The notes: generated by a model from the letters alone, not told the origin. 64,000 nt of DNA from Lentimonas sp002292345 (GCA_964187655.1 CAXLMP010000103.1:17639-81638), one strand, 5' to 3'; positions 35,426-44,503 are shown, numbered from the stretch's first letter. Made by a program: numbers and translations.

Positions 35426-35456
35426 AAGCCGCGATTCGTCAGAATCGCGGCTTTTG
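35426..35456 (+). terminator. Rho-independent terminator of glgC
   Basis: The 12-base stem AAGCCGCGATTC with loop GTCA and partner GAATCGCGGCTT is followed by TTT, about 30 bases after the glgC stop. The stem is perfect. It isolates glgC from the Usp gene. Confidence 0.93.
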
Positions 35457-35538
35457 TATTGCTATTTATAGCATTTGTTTGCATAATTTTAATTAAGAAA
35501 AGCGAACGTCCTCGTGTTAACCTCAAGCCCAATTGATA

Positions 35539-36384
35539 ATGAAAAATTTACTTATTTGCACGGATGGCTCAAATTATTCTCAAGAGTGTTGTCGGTATGC
35601 CGCATGGTTTGCCAAGCAACTGGGAGCAAAAGTTGAAGTGCTGTATGTGACGGATCTGCGGCAGTTTGAGATTCCTGTCGTCGCCGATCTCAGTGGCAGC
35701 CTAGGGATTCAACCATACGAGGGAATGATCGCCCAACTTCAAGAGGTTGAAGTGCGGAAGGCGAAGTTTGTTGAGGAGTCCGCCATGGCGATTTTTGAGA
35801 CTGAGGGGGTGTTGGATTACACCACGTTTCATCATGAGACGGGAATGCTGGTCGATGCGATTGAGGACTATGCCGAGCGTGCTGACATGATTCTGCTTGG
35901 TAAGCGAGGGGAGAATGCCAATTTTGCGACCGAGCATCTAGGCTCGATGTTAGAGCGTGTCGTGCGTGCTTCGACTAAACCATGCGTGGTAACTTCGCGA
36001 GAGTTTAGGCCAATTTATCATGTCGCAATTGCTTGCGATGGGGGAGTCAGTTGCCAGCGGGCACTTGAATTTATGGCGCATTCCGAGTTGTTTCGCGCCT
36101 TTGATCTACACGTAGTGTCCGTCGCCGAAAGCCATCAAGAAGATCAAGCCGCCGCGCAACTCGCTGAAGCAGAACGAATGATGAATGCGTCTGGGCTCTA
36201 TCCCGCCTGCCAAGTGCTGAGCGGTGAGGCGGAGACGGCGATCGCGGACTATGTGCAGAGCGCCAAAATCGATCTATTGGTGGCAGGTGCTTATGGGCAC
36301 AGTCGTATTCGAAAATTGCTAATTGGTAGCACCACCACCGAATTATTGCGGCGCTGCCACGTGCCGGTGCTCTGCTTTCGTTAG
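35539..36384 (+). CDS. Tandem universal stress protein
   Basis: Two Usp domains in one chain of about 281 residues. Domain 1 (~1-155) begins MKNLLICTDGSNYSQECCRYA and has LLGKRGENANFATEHLGSMLERVVRASTKPCVV. Domain 2 (~160-281) has HVAIACDGGVSCQRALE and the ATP-binding pattern VAGAYGHSRIRKLLIGSTTTELLR. The G-x2-G-x9-G(S/T) motif is complete in domain 2 and less so in domain 1. A TTG codon six bases upstream (35533) is a possible but weaker start. The gene ends against the convergent lgt gene, overlapping by four bases. Confidence 0.9.
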   Translation: MKNLLICTDGSNYSQECCRYAAWFAKQLGAKVEVLYVTDLRQFEIPVVADLSGSLGIQPYEGMIAQLQEVEVRKAKFVEESAMAIFETEGVLDYTTFHHETGMLVDAIEDYAERADMILLGKRGENANFATEHLGSMLERVVRASTKPCVVTSREFRPIYHVAIACDGGVSCQRALEFMAHSELFRAFDLHVVSVAESHQEDQAAAQLAEAERMMNASGLYPACQVLSGEAETAIADYVQSAKIDLLVAGAYGHSRIRKLLIGSTTTELLRRCHVPVLCFR

Positions 36385-37229
36385 GCGTTGCCGGTCGATT
36401 GCTTGCGCCGCGCGACGTGAATGATGACTGCGCCGGCAATAATCATGAAGATCGAGTAGAATTGCCCGCGGCTGAGCCCCATAATTAGTGCAGCGTCCGG
36501 CTCGCGGAAGAGTTCGCCGAAGATGCGGACGATGCCGTAGCCGATCAGGAATTCGCCGCCGAGTTGCCCAGCAGGTGTGCTGGTGCGCCAGAAGCGCCAT
36601 TGCGCATAGGCGAAAAGTAAAGCACCCTCCAGAACTGCGGCATAGAGCTGCGATGGGTGCCGCGGTTCCGAGGCGAAAATTTGCAGCGCTGCGTTATAAA
36701 CCATGGGACTGTCGGGAAAGACCACTGCCCAGCGCATCTCAGTCACGCGCCCCCAAAGTTCGCCATTAATAAAGTTGGCAATTCGGCCGAAGCATAGGCC
36801 TAGCGGTGCAAGGGTGACGACGACATCACCGAGCTTGAAAAAGCTATAGTCATATTTTCTCGCGAACCAAGCTAATGCAAGCAGTACGCCGACAAAGCCG
36901 CCGTGGCTGGCCATGCCGCCTTGATTTACCTTTAGTACTAACAATGGATTCTGCAAAAATGCTTCCAAATCGTACAATAGCATGTAGCCAAGGCGACCGC
37001 CGACGATCACGCCGAGAATCACTGCGGTCATTAATGTGGCTCGGGCGTCTGCATTAATGGTGAACTTGCCGCGGGCGTCATACGCGCGCAGCAGCCCCCA
37101 CGCGGCTAGAAAGCCCAGTAGGTAAGCGAGCCCGTAATAGCGGATGCCATCGAGCCCGAGTTGATTTTCGGGGAAACGTATTAGGAAGGGGCTGAGGTCG
37201 TGCACCCAGTAGCTGCTAGTGGTGGCCAT
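36381..37229 (-). CDS. lgt: Prolipoprotein diacylglyceryl transferase
   Basis: The first enzyme of lipoprotein maturation, transferring diacylglyceryl from phosphatidylglycerol to the lipobox cysteine. It is an inner-membrane protein with about seven helices. The key motifs are GGMASHGGFVGVLLA (~104-118), GRIANFINGELWGRVTE (Lgt signature with the conserved Arg/Asn) and HPSQLYAAVLEG. Length 282 is normal. The lipoproteins encoded at 436, 5732 and 60204 would be its substrates. Confidence 0.95.
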   Translation of the reverse strand: MATTSSYWVHDLSPFLIRFPENQLGLDGIRYYGLAYLLGFLAAWGLLRAYDARGKFTINADARATLMTAVILGVIVGGRLGYMLLYDLEAFLQNPLLVLKVNQGGMASHGGFVGVLLALAWFARKYDYSFFKLGDVVVTLAPLGLCFGRIANFINGELWGRVTEMRWAVVFPDSPMVYNAALQIFASEPRHPSQLYAAVLEGALLFAYAQWRFWRTSTPAGQLGGEFLIGYGIVRIFGELFREPDAALIMGLSRGQFYSIFMIIAGAVIIHVARRKQSTGNA

Positions 37230-37340
37230 AGTTAAATTGATATAGATGCTCCGCCGCTAAGAGCAAGCACCACGATTTTCTCTATCTCATTATTTTCTGG
37301 CTTTGACTTTTCCCCGTGTGCTGGAATCTTCAAATAACTT

Positions 37341-37949
37341 ATGATCAAGCAATTCCGCGCGGCTCTCGCGATTCTTTTAGGAGCCCTTCTAGTTAATGCA
37401 CCCTTATCCGCGCAGTCTGATAACTTGCGCGTCTCTGTTGCCAACTTGAGTCAGGATGTGAATCTACTCGCGCAGCAGCTTAAATCACTCCGCCTTGAAA
37501 TGGAAGATATGCGCCGAGAGAACGCCAAACTCCGGTCGCAAGTAACAGCGGCTGCTTCGAATCGGAATACGCAGTCGCAGATTTCCAACCTTTCAGTCGC
37601 GATTGAATCGCTCCGCCGAGAATATCGCCAAGCCGATGAGTTGCAGAAGAAACAGATTATCAACGAAGTATCTCGCCAGATCAATGCACTGGGTAAAGAG
37701 ACTCAATCAGCGATCAATTCAGTGGCAAAAGCGGTACACAGTACGCCCAAGGTCGCAGCACCAGTTCATTTTTCAGAAGACTATCCACAAACAGGAAAGC
37801 CTTACGTTGTGCGCAGCGGCGATACGCTTAGCGCGATCGCTCGTCAGCATGGCTCGACTGTGAAGCATATCCAGAATGCCAACAAAATTGTGAATCCAGC
37901 AAAGGATTTACGTGTTGGCGAAACGATTTTTATCCCCATCGATCAATAA
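37341..37949 (+). CDS. Secreted coiled-coil protein with C-terminal LysM domain
   Basis: A 202-residue envelope protein. The signal peptide is residues ~1-25 (ends PLSAQ). Residues ~28-125 form a coiled coil (NLRVSVANLSQDVNLLAQQLKSLRLEMEDMRREN, and further heptads). The LysM peptidoglycan-binding domain is ~150-202: YVVRSGDTLSAIARQHGSTVKHIQNANKIVNPAKDLRVGETIFIP. It is two bases upstream of parB, an odd partner, so co-transcription is likely but a shared function is not evident. Confidence 0.88.
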   Translation: MIKQFRAALAILLGALLVNAPLSAQSDNLRVSVANLSQDVNLLAQQLKSLRLEMEDMRRENAKLRSQVTAAASNRNTQSQISNLSVAIESLRREYRQADELQKKQIINEVSRQINALGKETQSAINSVAKAVHSTPKVAAPVHFSEDYPQTGKPYVVRSGDTLSAIARQHGSTVKHIQNANKIVNPAKDLRVGETIFIPIDQ

Positions 37950-37951
37950 TT

Positions 37952-38914
37952 ATGGCAAGTTCTAAAAGCAGACTCGGCCGCGGCCTCGGCGGCCTTATTT
38001 CAGGCACCACGGGTACCAGTGCAAAGCAGGCGGCACCAAAAAAAGTCGCTGCATCAGTCAGCAAAGCTACTGGCAAGCGGGCGACACCTTTAGTGGCAGC
38101 AACAGCTGCGGTGGACTCGCTCGGATATCGCGAGATCCAGATTAAAAATTTAGTGGCTAATCCTTACCAGCCCCGCCGCGAGATTGACCCGAAGCATGTT
38201 GAAGAGCTCGCCAAGAGTATTCAATCCGAAGGTCTGCTCCAGCCGATCGTGGTACGCATGCAGGGTAAACGGTTTGAGCTGATTGCTGGCGAGCGGCGTT
38301 TGCGCGCGTTTGAGTATTTAAAGAAAAAAACTGTGCCTGCGCGCGTGATTGAAGCCAGTGATGCGTCATCGGCGACTCTGGCATTGATTGAGAATTTACA
38401 ACGCGAAAACCTCAATCCGATTGATGAGGCCTTGGGCTATGCGAGTCTTGTGCGTGATTTCGATTTGACCCAAGAAGCGGTGGCCGAGCGTGTCGGCAAA
38501 GGGCGTGCGTCGATTGCCAATGCGCTACGTTTGCTTTCGCTGGGCAACGAGATTCAGGGCTTTTTGAGTCGTCGTCTTATTTCGACTGGGCATGCCAAAG
38601 TGCTACTGGGTTTACAAAATGAGGAGCACCGTAAGTTACTCGCGCGGCGAATTATTGAAACAGGTATGAGCGTTCGCGAGGCAGAGCAGCAAGTGCGTCG
38701 TTTAAAGGAGAGCACTGGTAGTTCTAAAAAAGCGAAGGTCAAATCGGCTGAGGCCGAGGCGACCGTCATTCGTGACTTAGAGAAACGTATCGGCGAGCAC
38801 TTTAATACCCGTTGTATGCTCAAGCACGGGGCGAAAAAAGGTAAGTTGACGATCGAATATTTTGGCAACGAAGACCTTGACCGCATTCTCGAGAAGCTGG
38901 GTATTAACAGCTAA
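37952..38914 (+). CDS. parB: Chromosome-partitioning protein ParB
   Basis: A CTPase and parS-binding centromere protein. The N-terminal ParA-stimulating tail SRLGRGLGGLISGT is at 4-17. The ParB/Srx catalytic domain has NPYQPRREIDPKHVEELAKSIQSEGLLQPIVVR (~75-105) and GERRLRAF (~118-125), with ENLQRENLNPIDEA. An HTH (TQEAVAERVGKGRASIANALRLLSL) and a C-terminal dimerisation domain follow. Length 320. No parA is adjacent within the window, which departs from the common parAB order. Confidence 0.95.
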   Translation: MASSKSRLGRGLGGLISGTTGTSAKQAAPKKVAASVSKATGKRATPLVAATAAVDSLGYREIQIKNLVANPYQPRREIDPKHVEELAKSIQSEGLLQPIVVRMQGKRFELIAGERRLRAFEYLKKKTVPARVIEASDASSATLALIENLQRENLNPIDEALGYASLVRDFDLTQEAVAERVGKGRASIANALRLLSLGNEIQGFLSRRLISTGHAKVLLGLQNEEHRKLLARRIIETGMSVREAEQQVRRLKESTGSSKKAKVKSAEAEATVIRDLEKRIGEHFNTRCMLKHGAKKGKLTIEYFGNEDLDRILEKLGINS

Positions 38915-39072
38915 TCATGCACAACTCTGATGCAGCCTGTGTCGGCCTCTGCTGGTTCGAGCATCTTAAACAGGGCACGCTCAGGCAGATTCGTCTCTCG
39001 ATTACGGCGGTGACTCGAAGCCAAACTATAGCGAGATCTATGTGGCGAGCATGTCGAAGTGCCCGACTGAGC

Positions 39073-40176
39073 TTAGCCACCCTTTTGTTTTTTGGGGAGT
39101 TGGATGGTCAGGGTCGTGCCTGAGGCACTTGTTGCGAATATAATATTACCGTGGTGAGCGTCTACAATGGAGCGAACGATTGCGGTGCCTAGGCCGGTGC
39201 CGTCGCTCTTATCGAAGGTGACGAAGGGTTCAAAGAAGCGACTTTGAATTTCGTTGGGGATGCCTGGACCGTTGTCTGAAATCGAGAGGTAGATGGTATC
39301 TCCCTTGTCGATTGCAGTGATGACGATGGTTCCTGGCTTTTCGGTTTGGTGAATCGCATCGATCGCATTGCCGACGAGATTTTGTAACACGCGTATTAGT
39401 TTACTGGCGTCACCTGATAGAGAGACGTTGTTGGGGTTGGTCTCAATGGTGACACTTTCATCTTGAAAGAACGGTGCATTCAGTTCGCGGAAATGCTCAA
39501 ATAGCTTTTCCATCGAAACATACGCGATTTCGATTTCACTATCGCCTCGGGCAAAAGCTGCGAGGTCATTGGCCATGTCCATCATGCGGCGGACTTGTGC
39601 TTCAATATTAGTACAAATTTTTGCTGTCGCGGGATCGTTTTTGCCGTGGCGCTGTTGGACGATGTGTGAGCCGAGGCTGATAATGGAAAAGGGGTTTTTG
39701 AAATCGTGCAGGATTGACGAAATCATAGTACCGACCAGTGAGAGCTTCTCTTTGCGTGTCACCTCCTCCATGTAGCGGGAGGTGGTACTTTTGAGGTGCT
39801 TAATTACGCTATCGAGGATTTTTTTCTGCGGTGCGGCATCCTCGATGATCTTGTTGACGGTGCTTTCTGGAATGCGACCAACGACACACTCGGACTCAGC
39901 GCTGGCATTAAGTGCGCGGTGCTCACTGGTAAATAGGCCGACTTCCCCAAAGAAGCTGCCTTCGCCGGATGCGCTCACCGGTTGATTCAGGCCGTCAGGC
40001 CTCACTTTGGTGAACGTAACGAGGCCTTCTAGGATGACATACAGCGCATCGGCTTGGCTACCTTCTAGGAAGATGGTGTCGCCTGGCTGCAGTTTCAGGA
40101 GCTCAATTTCGCCGAGAATGGCATCGCGCCGTTGCTCCGAGATACTTTGAATAAAGGGGTGTTTTTCTAGTTTCAT
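39073..40176 (-). CDS. Histidine kinase with N-terminal cyclic-nucleotide-binding-like domain
   Basis: A soluble kinase of 367 residues. The N-terminal cNMP/Crp-like domain (~5-120) has LKLQPGDTIFLEGSQADALYVILEGLVTF and GEGSFFGEVGLFTSEHRALNASAESECVV; the usual phosphate-cassette Arg lies in EHRALNA. HisKA: MISSILHDFKNPFSIISLGSHIV with His at ~160. HATPase_c: VLQNLVGNAIDAI, ISDNGPGIP, DGTGLGTAI, all intact. It overlaps a tiny membrane-protein gene by ATGA. The ligand is unknown. Confidence 0.9.
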   Translation of the reverse strand: MKLEKHPFIQSISEQRRDAILGEIELLKLQPGDTIFLEGSQADALYVILEGLVTFTKVRPDGLNQPVSASGEGSFFGEVGLFTSEHRALNASAESECVVGRIPESTVNKIIEDAAPQKKILDSVIKHLKSTTSRYMEEVTRKEKLSLVGTMISSILHDFKNPFSIISLGSHIVQQRHGKNDPATAKICTNIEAQVRRMMDMANDLAAFARGDSEIEIAYVSMEKLFEHFRELNAPFFQDESVTIETNPNNVSLSGDASKLIRVLQNLVGNAIDAIHQTEKPGTIVITAIDKGDTIYLSISDNGPGIPNEIQSRFFEPFVTFDKSDGTGLGTAIVRSIVDAHHGNIIFATSASGTTLTIQLPKKQKGG

Positions 40177-40310
40177 GGAGCAGTCTCGGTGGTCGATTGA
40201 GCCGATTCGACCTGCTGAGAGCGTAGATTGAAAATCAAGATAGTTGAGGCGATTGCCAAAAACAGTAGCACAATGCCGCCTAAAATGGCAGATGAAGTGA
40301 GGGCTTTCAT
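40173..40310 (-). CDS. 45-residue single-helix membrane protein coupled to the kinase gene
   Basis: A short frame with sequence MKALTSSAILGGIVLLFLAI and on, one membrane helix at ~8-28 (GGIVLLFLAIASTILIF), then a polar tail rich in Gln, Ser and Thr ending TETAP. Its TGA overlaps the ATG of the histidine kinase (ATGA), the usual mark of translational coupling in this genome. I do not recognise a family. It might tether or signal to the soluble kinase. No strong Shine-Dalgarno was seen before it. Confidence 0.55.
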   Translation of the reverse strand: MKALTSSAILGGIVLLFLAIASTILIFNLRSQQVESAQSTTETAP

Positions 40311-40371
40311 TTACTTGGAGATAAAGGGTAGGATCTAGTGAATGTTATTCAAGACTGATCTCTGTACTTTA

Positions 40372-41580
40372 TTATGAGAGACGGTTGCGGTAATCTTCAT
40401 AGCCGAACCTGCGCACGGTTTGGAGGCCAGATGATTCGCTGTATAAGCAGATAGCGGGTAAGGGCACGCCGTTAAAGGTCGAATTCTTAACCATGGTGTA
40501 GTGGGACATGTCGAGGAAAATGATGCGCTGGCCAATTTGTAGCGGTTCGGAAAAGGAGTAGTCGCCGATCACGTCGCCCGCCAAGCAGGACATGCCGCCG
40601 AGGCGGTATGTGTGTGACTGGATGCCCGCTTGGTCGGCATCGAGTATATTAGGGCGGTAGGGCATTTCCAGCACGTCCGGCATGTGGCAAGTGGCCGAGG
40701 TATCGAGGATAGCGATCTGCTGGTCGCCAGCTTCAATGAGGTCAAGTACGGTGGTGACGAGCACGCCGGTGTGGAGCGCCACAGCTTCGCCTGGTTCTAG
40801 GTAGACGTCCACGTCGTAGCGCTCACGGAAGTGTTGAACTGTGCGGCACAGGCGATCGATGTCATAACCGGGCCGAGTTATATGGTGACCACCGCCGAAA
40901 TTGAGCCATTTGAGTCCAGGGATGAGGTCCCCGAATTTTGCTTCAAATGCGTTGGCAGTATGTTCGAGCGCATCGGCGTCTTGCTCACAGAGTGCGTGGA
41001 AGTGTAGCCCGTCGATGTGTTTGAGTGGGTTGTCGGCGAGTTTTGAGAGCGCGCGATCGAGTGCGGTGCGTGTGGTGCCGAGTCGGGATGCTGCCGAGCA
41101 GGGGTCGTAGAGCTCCGTCTCGACTGCGGAATATTCGGGGTTAATACGCAGGCCTAGTTCTGGGCGGTTTTCTTTGGGGAGTTGAGCAATGCCTCTGGCG
41201 AGTTGTTGGGCAGAGTTGAATACGAGGCTGTGTGCAAATCGACTGAGTTGTTGCAATTCTGCATCCTTGTAGCCAGTGGAATAGACGTGCACTTCTTTGC
41301 CGAATAGCTCGTGGGCAAGTAGTGCCTCATGGAGGCCGCTGGATGTCGTGCCGCTGAGGTAGCGATTGATGACTGGGAAGGTGCTGTGGCACGCGAAGCC
41401 TTTGAGTGCGAGTAGAACCTTGGCTCCGGAACGCTTAGCTACAGACTGTAGCAGCTGACAGTTTGCTTCAAGCTGGTCCAAGTGGACAATATAGCTAGGC
41501 GAGGGGGCCTGAGCGAATGGAATTGAGCGCAGCGCTTCGCGACGTTCGTTAGTCAATGGAGGTGTCGGATCTTGTGACAT
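40372..41580 (-). CDS. nspC: Carboxynorspermidine decarboxylase
   Basis: A PLP fold-III decarboxylase forming norspermidine or spermidine from the carboxy-precursor. The PLP lysine is Lys60 in VLLALKGFACHSTFP. Other landmarks are SGLHEALLA, VHVYSTGYKD, LRINPEYSAVETELYDPC, FNFGGG-like LKWLNFGGGHHITRPGYD and YLEPGEAVALHTGVLV with the phosphate-binding Gly and Glu. Near the C-terminus LGGMSCLAGDVIGDY supplies the active-site Cys and Asp. Length 402 is normal. The dehydrogenase partner is not in the window. Confidence 0.93.
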   Translation of the reverse strand: MSQDPTPPLTNERREALRSIPFAQAPSPSYIVHLDQLEANCQLLQSVAKRSGAKVLLALKGFACHSTFPVINRYLSGTTSSGLHEALLAHELFGKEVHVYSTGYKDAELQQLSRFAHSLVFNSAQQLARGIAQLPKENRPELGLRINPEYSAVETELYDPCSAASRLGTTRTALDRALSKLADNPLKHIDGLHFHALCEQDADALEHTANAFEAKFGDLIPGLKWLNFGGGHHITRPGYDIDRLCRTVQHFRERYDVDVYLEPGEAVALHTGVLVTTVLDLIEAGDQQIAILDTSATCHMPDVLEMPYRPNILDADQAGIQSHTYRLGGMSCLAGDVIGDYSFSEPLQIGQRIIFLDMSHYTMVKNSTFNGVPLPAICLYSESSGLQTVRRFGYEDYRNRLS

Positions 41581-41790
41581 GCGTAGTTTAAAATTGTAAA
41601 AATGCCGATTTTGGCTTTTTTGCGAGTAGTTTCTTGTGCCCCTGGCTGTAACGGACTGGGGATATTTTTAGCTGTTCAAAAAATGCCGAAACTTTAGGTT
41701 GCTTTTCCGAACTCCTATTTTATTGTGCGCGGCTTTTCTAATATTAAAAGCCTCCATGCTGGGGGCGCATTTCATCTCATTTTACAGACA

Positions 41791-42468
41791 ATGAAACAGT
41801 TCAAACTCAACATTATCAACCGTGAAAAAACGGGTCGTGGCGTCGCACGCCGCCTCCGTGCTAAAGGTCATATTCCTGCCTGCGTATACAGTAAAGGCAA
41901 CTCACGCTCAATTTCGCTATCTGCAGTGGAGTTTCGTGATCTTAAACGCTCGATCGGCGGCGGCGCTGTTCTGATCGAGTTGGTTGATGATAAGGGCGAG
42001 ACTGCTCTGACCAGCATTCAAGAGATCCAGCGTAATGCGGTGAAGAATTGTATTAATCACATCGACTTTCTTGAAGTGGCTCGAGGTGAGAGTTTTGTGG
42101 CTCACGTGCCGGTTCACCTCATCGGCGAAGCAGATGCGCTTGGCGTGAAAGAGGGTGGTATGATTGATCACAAAACGCACGAAGTCGAAATTCGCTGCCG
42201 TCCATCTAAGCTTCCTGACCATATTGAAGTCGACGTGAAGGATCTCATCGTTGGCGCGGCAATTCACATCAGCGACCTTCCTGTGCACGATGGTGTTGAA
42301 TACCTCGGTACGCCGATCCAAGTGATCGTCTCTTGCCAGCCTCCAACAGTTGCTGTTGAAGAAGTCATTGAAGAGACTGATGAAGAGACTGTTGAAGTGG
42401 CTGCTGACGAAGTGCCTGCTTCCAAGGTCAAGGACGACGTCGCTGCTGAAGGCGATGCCGCCGAATAA
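41791..42468 (+). CDS. rplY: Ribosomal protein L25/Ctc
   Basis: Binds 5S rRNA. The start at 41791 (MKQFKLNIINREKTGRGVARRLRAKGHIPACVYSKG) matches the family; an upstream ATG at 41725 adds 22 unrelated residues. The N-terminal ~95 residues are the L25 domain and the next ~95 the TL5/Ctc domain (VAHVPVHLIGEADALGVKEGGMIDHKTHEVEIRCRPSKLPDHIEVDV). The tail after ~185 is very acidic (VIEETDEETVEVAADE). It begins the pth-rpsF-ssb-rplI-dnaB run. Confidence 0.95.
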   Translation: MKQFKLNIINREKTGRGVARRLRAKGHIPACVYSKGNSRSISLSAVEFRDLKRSIGGGAVLIELVDDKGETALTSIQEIQRNAVKNCINHIDFLEVARGESFVAHVPVHLIGEADALGVKEGGMIDHKTHEVEIRCRPSKLPDHIEVDVKDLIVGAAIHISDLPVHDGVEYLGTPIQVIVSCQPPTVAVEEVIEETDEETVEVAADEVPASKVKDDVAAEGDAAE

Positions 42469-42515
42469 TCTTTTTCGAGAGAAACTTTTTCGATTCTCTC
42501 TTCGTTCTTTCTAAA

Positions 42516-43097
42516 ATGTCCATAGCGGTCATTGCCGGCCTCGGAAATCCGGGCTCTAAATACCGCAACACTCGGCATAATGTCGGTTTTGCTCTGGTTG
42601 AGAAACTAGCGGCGAAGCTGCATGCCGAGTGGAAGACGGAAGCCCGTTTCGAAGCGGAAATCGCGACTGTGTCCTACCAAGAGCGTAAGCTCTTACTGGT
42701 GAAGCCTCAATGCTTCATGAATGCCAGCGGACGGTCACTAGGTGCGATTCTACGTTATCGGAAGCTCCCAACCTCATCGCTGGTCGCCGTTTATGACGAC
42801 ATCACCCTCGAACTCGGCAGGCCTAAGCTCAGTTTGGGTGGTAGCGCAGGTGGTCACAATGGGATTACCGATTTGCTCGCGCAGATTGGGCCAGGCTTTC
42901 TTCGCTATCGCATCGGAATTGGTGCGAAACCACACAAAGAAATGGACCTAGCAGATTACGTCTTGAGTAAACTAACAAAGGACGAACAAAAACTTTTGGT
43001 GGATCAGACCCCGACTTATCTTGAGCATTTTCAGCTCATTATTGACAAGGAGCCTGAGTACGCCATGAACTTCATTAACCAACGCACGGCACCATAG
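42516..43097 (+). CDS. pth: Peptidyl-tRNA hydrolase
   Basis: Recycles peptidyl-tRNA dropped from ribosomes. The active site is visible: Asn11 in GLGNPGSKY, His21 in NTRHNVGF, and Asp in VYDDITLELGRPKLSLGGSAGGHNGITDLLAQIG. FMNASG carries the conserved Asn. Length 193. It follows rplY by 47 bases and precedes rpsF by one base, the widely conserved rplY-pth order. Confidence 0.96.
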   Translation: MSIAVIAGLGNPGSKYRNTRHNVGFALVEKLAAKLHAEWKTEARFEAEIATVSYQERKLLLVKPQCFMNASGRSLGAILRYRKLPTSSLVAVYDDITLELGRPKLSLGGSAGGHNGITDLLAQIGPGFLRYRIGIGAKPHKEMDLADYVLSKLTKDEQKLLVDQTPTYLEHFQLIIDKEPEYAMNFINQRTAP

Positions 43098-43098
43098 C

Positions 43099-43398
43099 AT
43101 GAGCGCAACGACTACAAACAACTACAAAACTACTTTCATCCTAGACCTGCGCGAATCAGAAGACGATTCCGCTAAGCTTTTGGCTGATTTGACTGAAATT
43201 CTCGTTTCACTCGGTGGAACGGTCACTGACAGTGAAGATCTCGGGATGCGCGAATTCGCGCGTGCTGCTGATCGTCGCTTCACTCAAGGCCACAGCCTCG
43301 AAGTCTATTTCGATGGCCCAGGCACTGTGCCTGCACAACTCCAAGAGAAGCTTCGTCTCGACAAACGTGTCAATCGGATCTTCGTGCAGTCGGTTTAG
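43099..43398 (+). CDS. rpsF: Ribosomal protein S6
   Basis: A 99-residue S6 with the ferredoxin-like pattern: KTTFILDLRESEDDSAKLLADLTEILVSLGGTVTDSEDLGMREFARAADRRFTQGHSLEVYFDGP and the C-terminal LRLDKRVNRIFVQSV. It diverges at several usually fixed positions, but its place between pth and ssb supports the call. Normally rpsR follows ssb in such operons; here it does not. Confidence 0.87.
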   Translation: MSATTTNNYKTTFILDLRESEDDSAKLLADLTEILVSLGGTVTDSEDLGMREFARAADRRFTQGHSLEVYFDGPGTVPAQLQEKLRLDKRVNRIFVQSV

Positions 43399-43442
43399 TC
43401 TGATCACTCCGTCGCTTCTTCTCACCTTGCAACTGAAACGCC

Positions 43443-43916
43443 ATGGCCTCATTTAATAAAGTCATCCTAATGGGAAATCTGACCCGCGACCCCGAGTTGC
43501 GCGTGACGGCCAATGGCAATTCGATCTGTAAACTAGGTTTGGCGACTTCGCGTGTTTACTCTACCAAAGACGGTGAGCGGCGTGAAGAGACTACTTTCGT
43601 CGATATCGATGCATTCGGTAAGCAAGCCGAGGTGATTAACAAATATATGCGTAAGGGCCGCCCGATTATGGTCGAAGGTCGTTTGAAGCTCGATCAGTGG
43701 GAATCTGATGGCCAAAAGCGCAGTAAGTTGAGCGTCGTACTCGAAAACTTTCAGTTTCTCGGCAGTCGCGATGATAATGACGATGGCTCTTCTGGTGGTG
43801 GCTACGAAAAGAGCTCGCCTCCGGCGCGTTCGGCTTCAGCAGCATCCGCTCCAGCAACTCCAGCAGCAAATTTCTCTAATGACAACGACACGCTTGATGA
43901 GGACGTGCCGTTTTAA
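43443..43916 (+). CDS. ssb: Single-stranded DNA-binding protein
   Basis: The OB fold covers ~1-108: FNKVILMGNLTRDPELRVTANGNSICKLGLATSR, then VDIDAFGKQAEVINKYMRKGRPIMVEGRLKLDQWESDGQKRSKLSVVLENFQFLG. A flexible Gly/Ser/Ala-rich linker follows, and the end DTLDEDVPF is the acidic tip that recruits partners. Length 157 is normal. It is between rpsF and rplI. Confidence 0.97.
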   Translation: MASFNKVILMGNLTRDPELRVTANGNSICKLGLATSRVYSTKDGERREETTFVDIDAFGKQAEVINKYMRKGRPIMVEGRLKLDQWESDGQKRSKLSVVLENFQFLGSRDDNDDGSSGGGYEKSSPPARSASAASAPATPAANFSNDNDTLDEDVPF

Positions 43917-43962
43917 ATATCCTTTCTCCTCTCTTTACATTACAGTTTAAATTATACGTATC

Positions 43963-44466
43963 ATGGCTAACTCTGAAGTTCTCCTCCTCCAACCCATCAA
44001 AGGCCTCGGCGCCGAGGGTGACACAGTAACAGTGCGTGCAGGTTACGCGCGCAATTTCCTGCTTCCGCGCAAGCAAGCTTTGCCTATCACTCAGGCGAAT
44101 AAGAAGCACGTCGAGTCACTGCTCAAAGCGCGCGAAACACGTGAGCAGAAAGAGTTCGAATCAGCACGCACCCTTGGCGAACAAATCGAGCAGACCAGCA
44201 TTGCAATCGCAGTGAAGACTGGCGAAGGCGGCAAGATGTTCGGCGCGGTGACAGCTAATGATTTGATCGAGCGCCTTAAAGAGGAAGGCATCGAGCTAGT
44301 GAAGAAGCAACTCGGCTTAGGTCAGCCAATCAAGGCTCTCGGCTCACACACTGCTGGCATCAAGCTACATACTGGTGTTGAAGTTGAACTGAAATTTGAA
44401 GTGGTTTCTGAAAATCCAATCGAAGAAGCGACTGCTGAAGAAGCTTCTGACGAAAACGAAGATTAA
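43963..44466 (+). CDS. rplI: Ribosomal protein L9
   Basis: The N-terminal RNA-binding domain has the signature EVLLLQPIKGLGAEGDTVTVRAGYARNFLLPRKQALPIT (~4-43). The long connecting helix follows (ANKKHVESLLKARETREQKEFESARTLGEQIE), then the C-terminal domain (GGKMFGAVTANDLIERLKEEGIELVKKQL). An extra acidic tail of ~20 residues ends the protein. Length 167. It is 46 bases after ssb and precedes dnaB. Confidence 0.96.
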   Translation: MANSEVLLLQPIKGLGAEGDTVTVRAGYARNFLLPRKQALPITQANKKHVESLLKARETREQKEFESARTLGEQIEQTSIAIAVKTGEGGKMFGAVTANDLIERLKEEGIELVKKQLGLGQPIKALGSHTAGIKLHTGVEVELKFEVVSENPIEEATAEEASDENED

Positions 44467-44503
44467 GCCATTCGGTGCGGTTGATTAGCCACTAGTTCGT
44501 CCC

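Noticed and set aside
38917..39072. Short frame after parB (MHNSDAACVG)
   Set aside because: It ends inside the opposite kinase gene, has no recognisable feature, and composition is that of random sequence.
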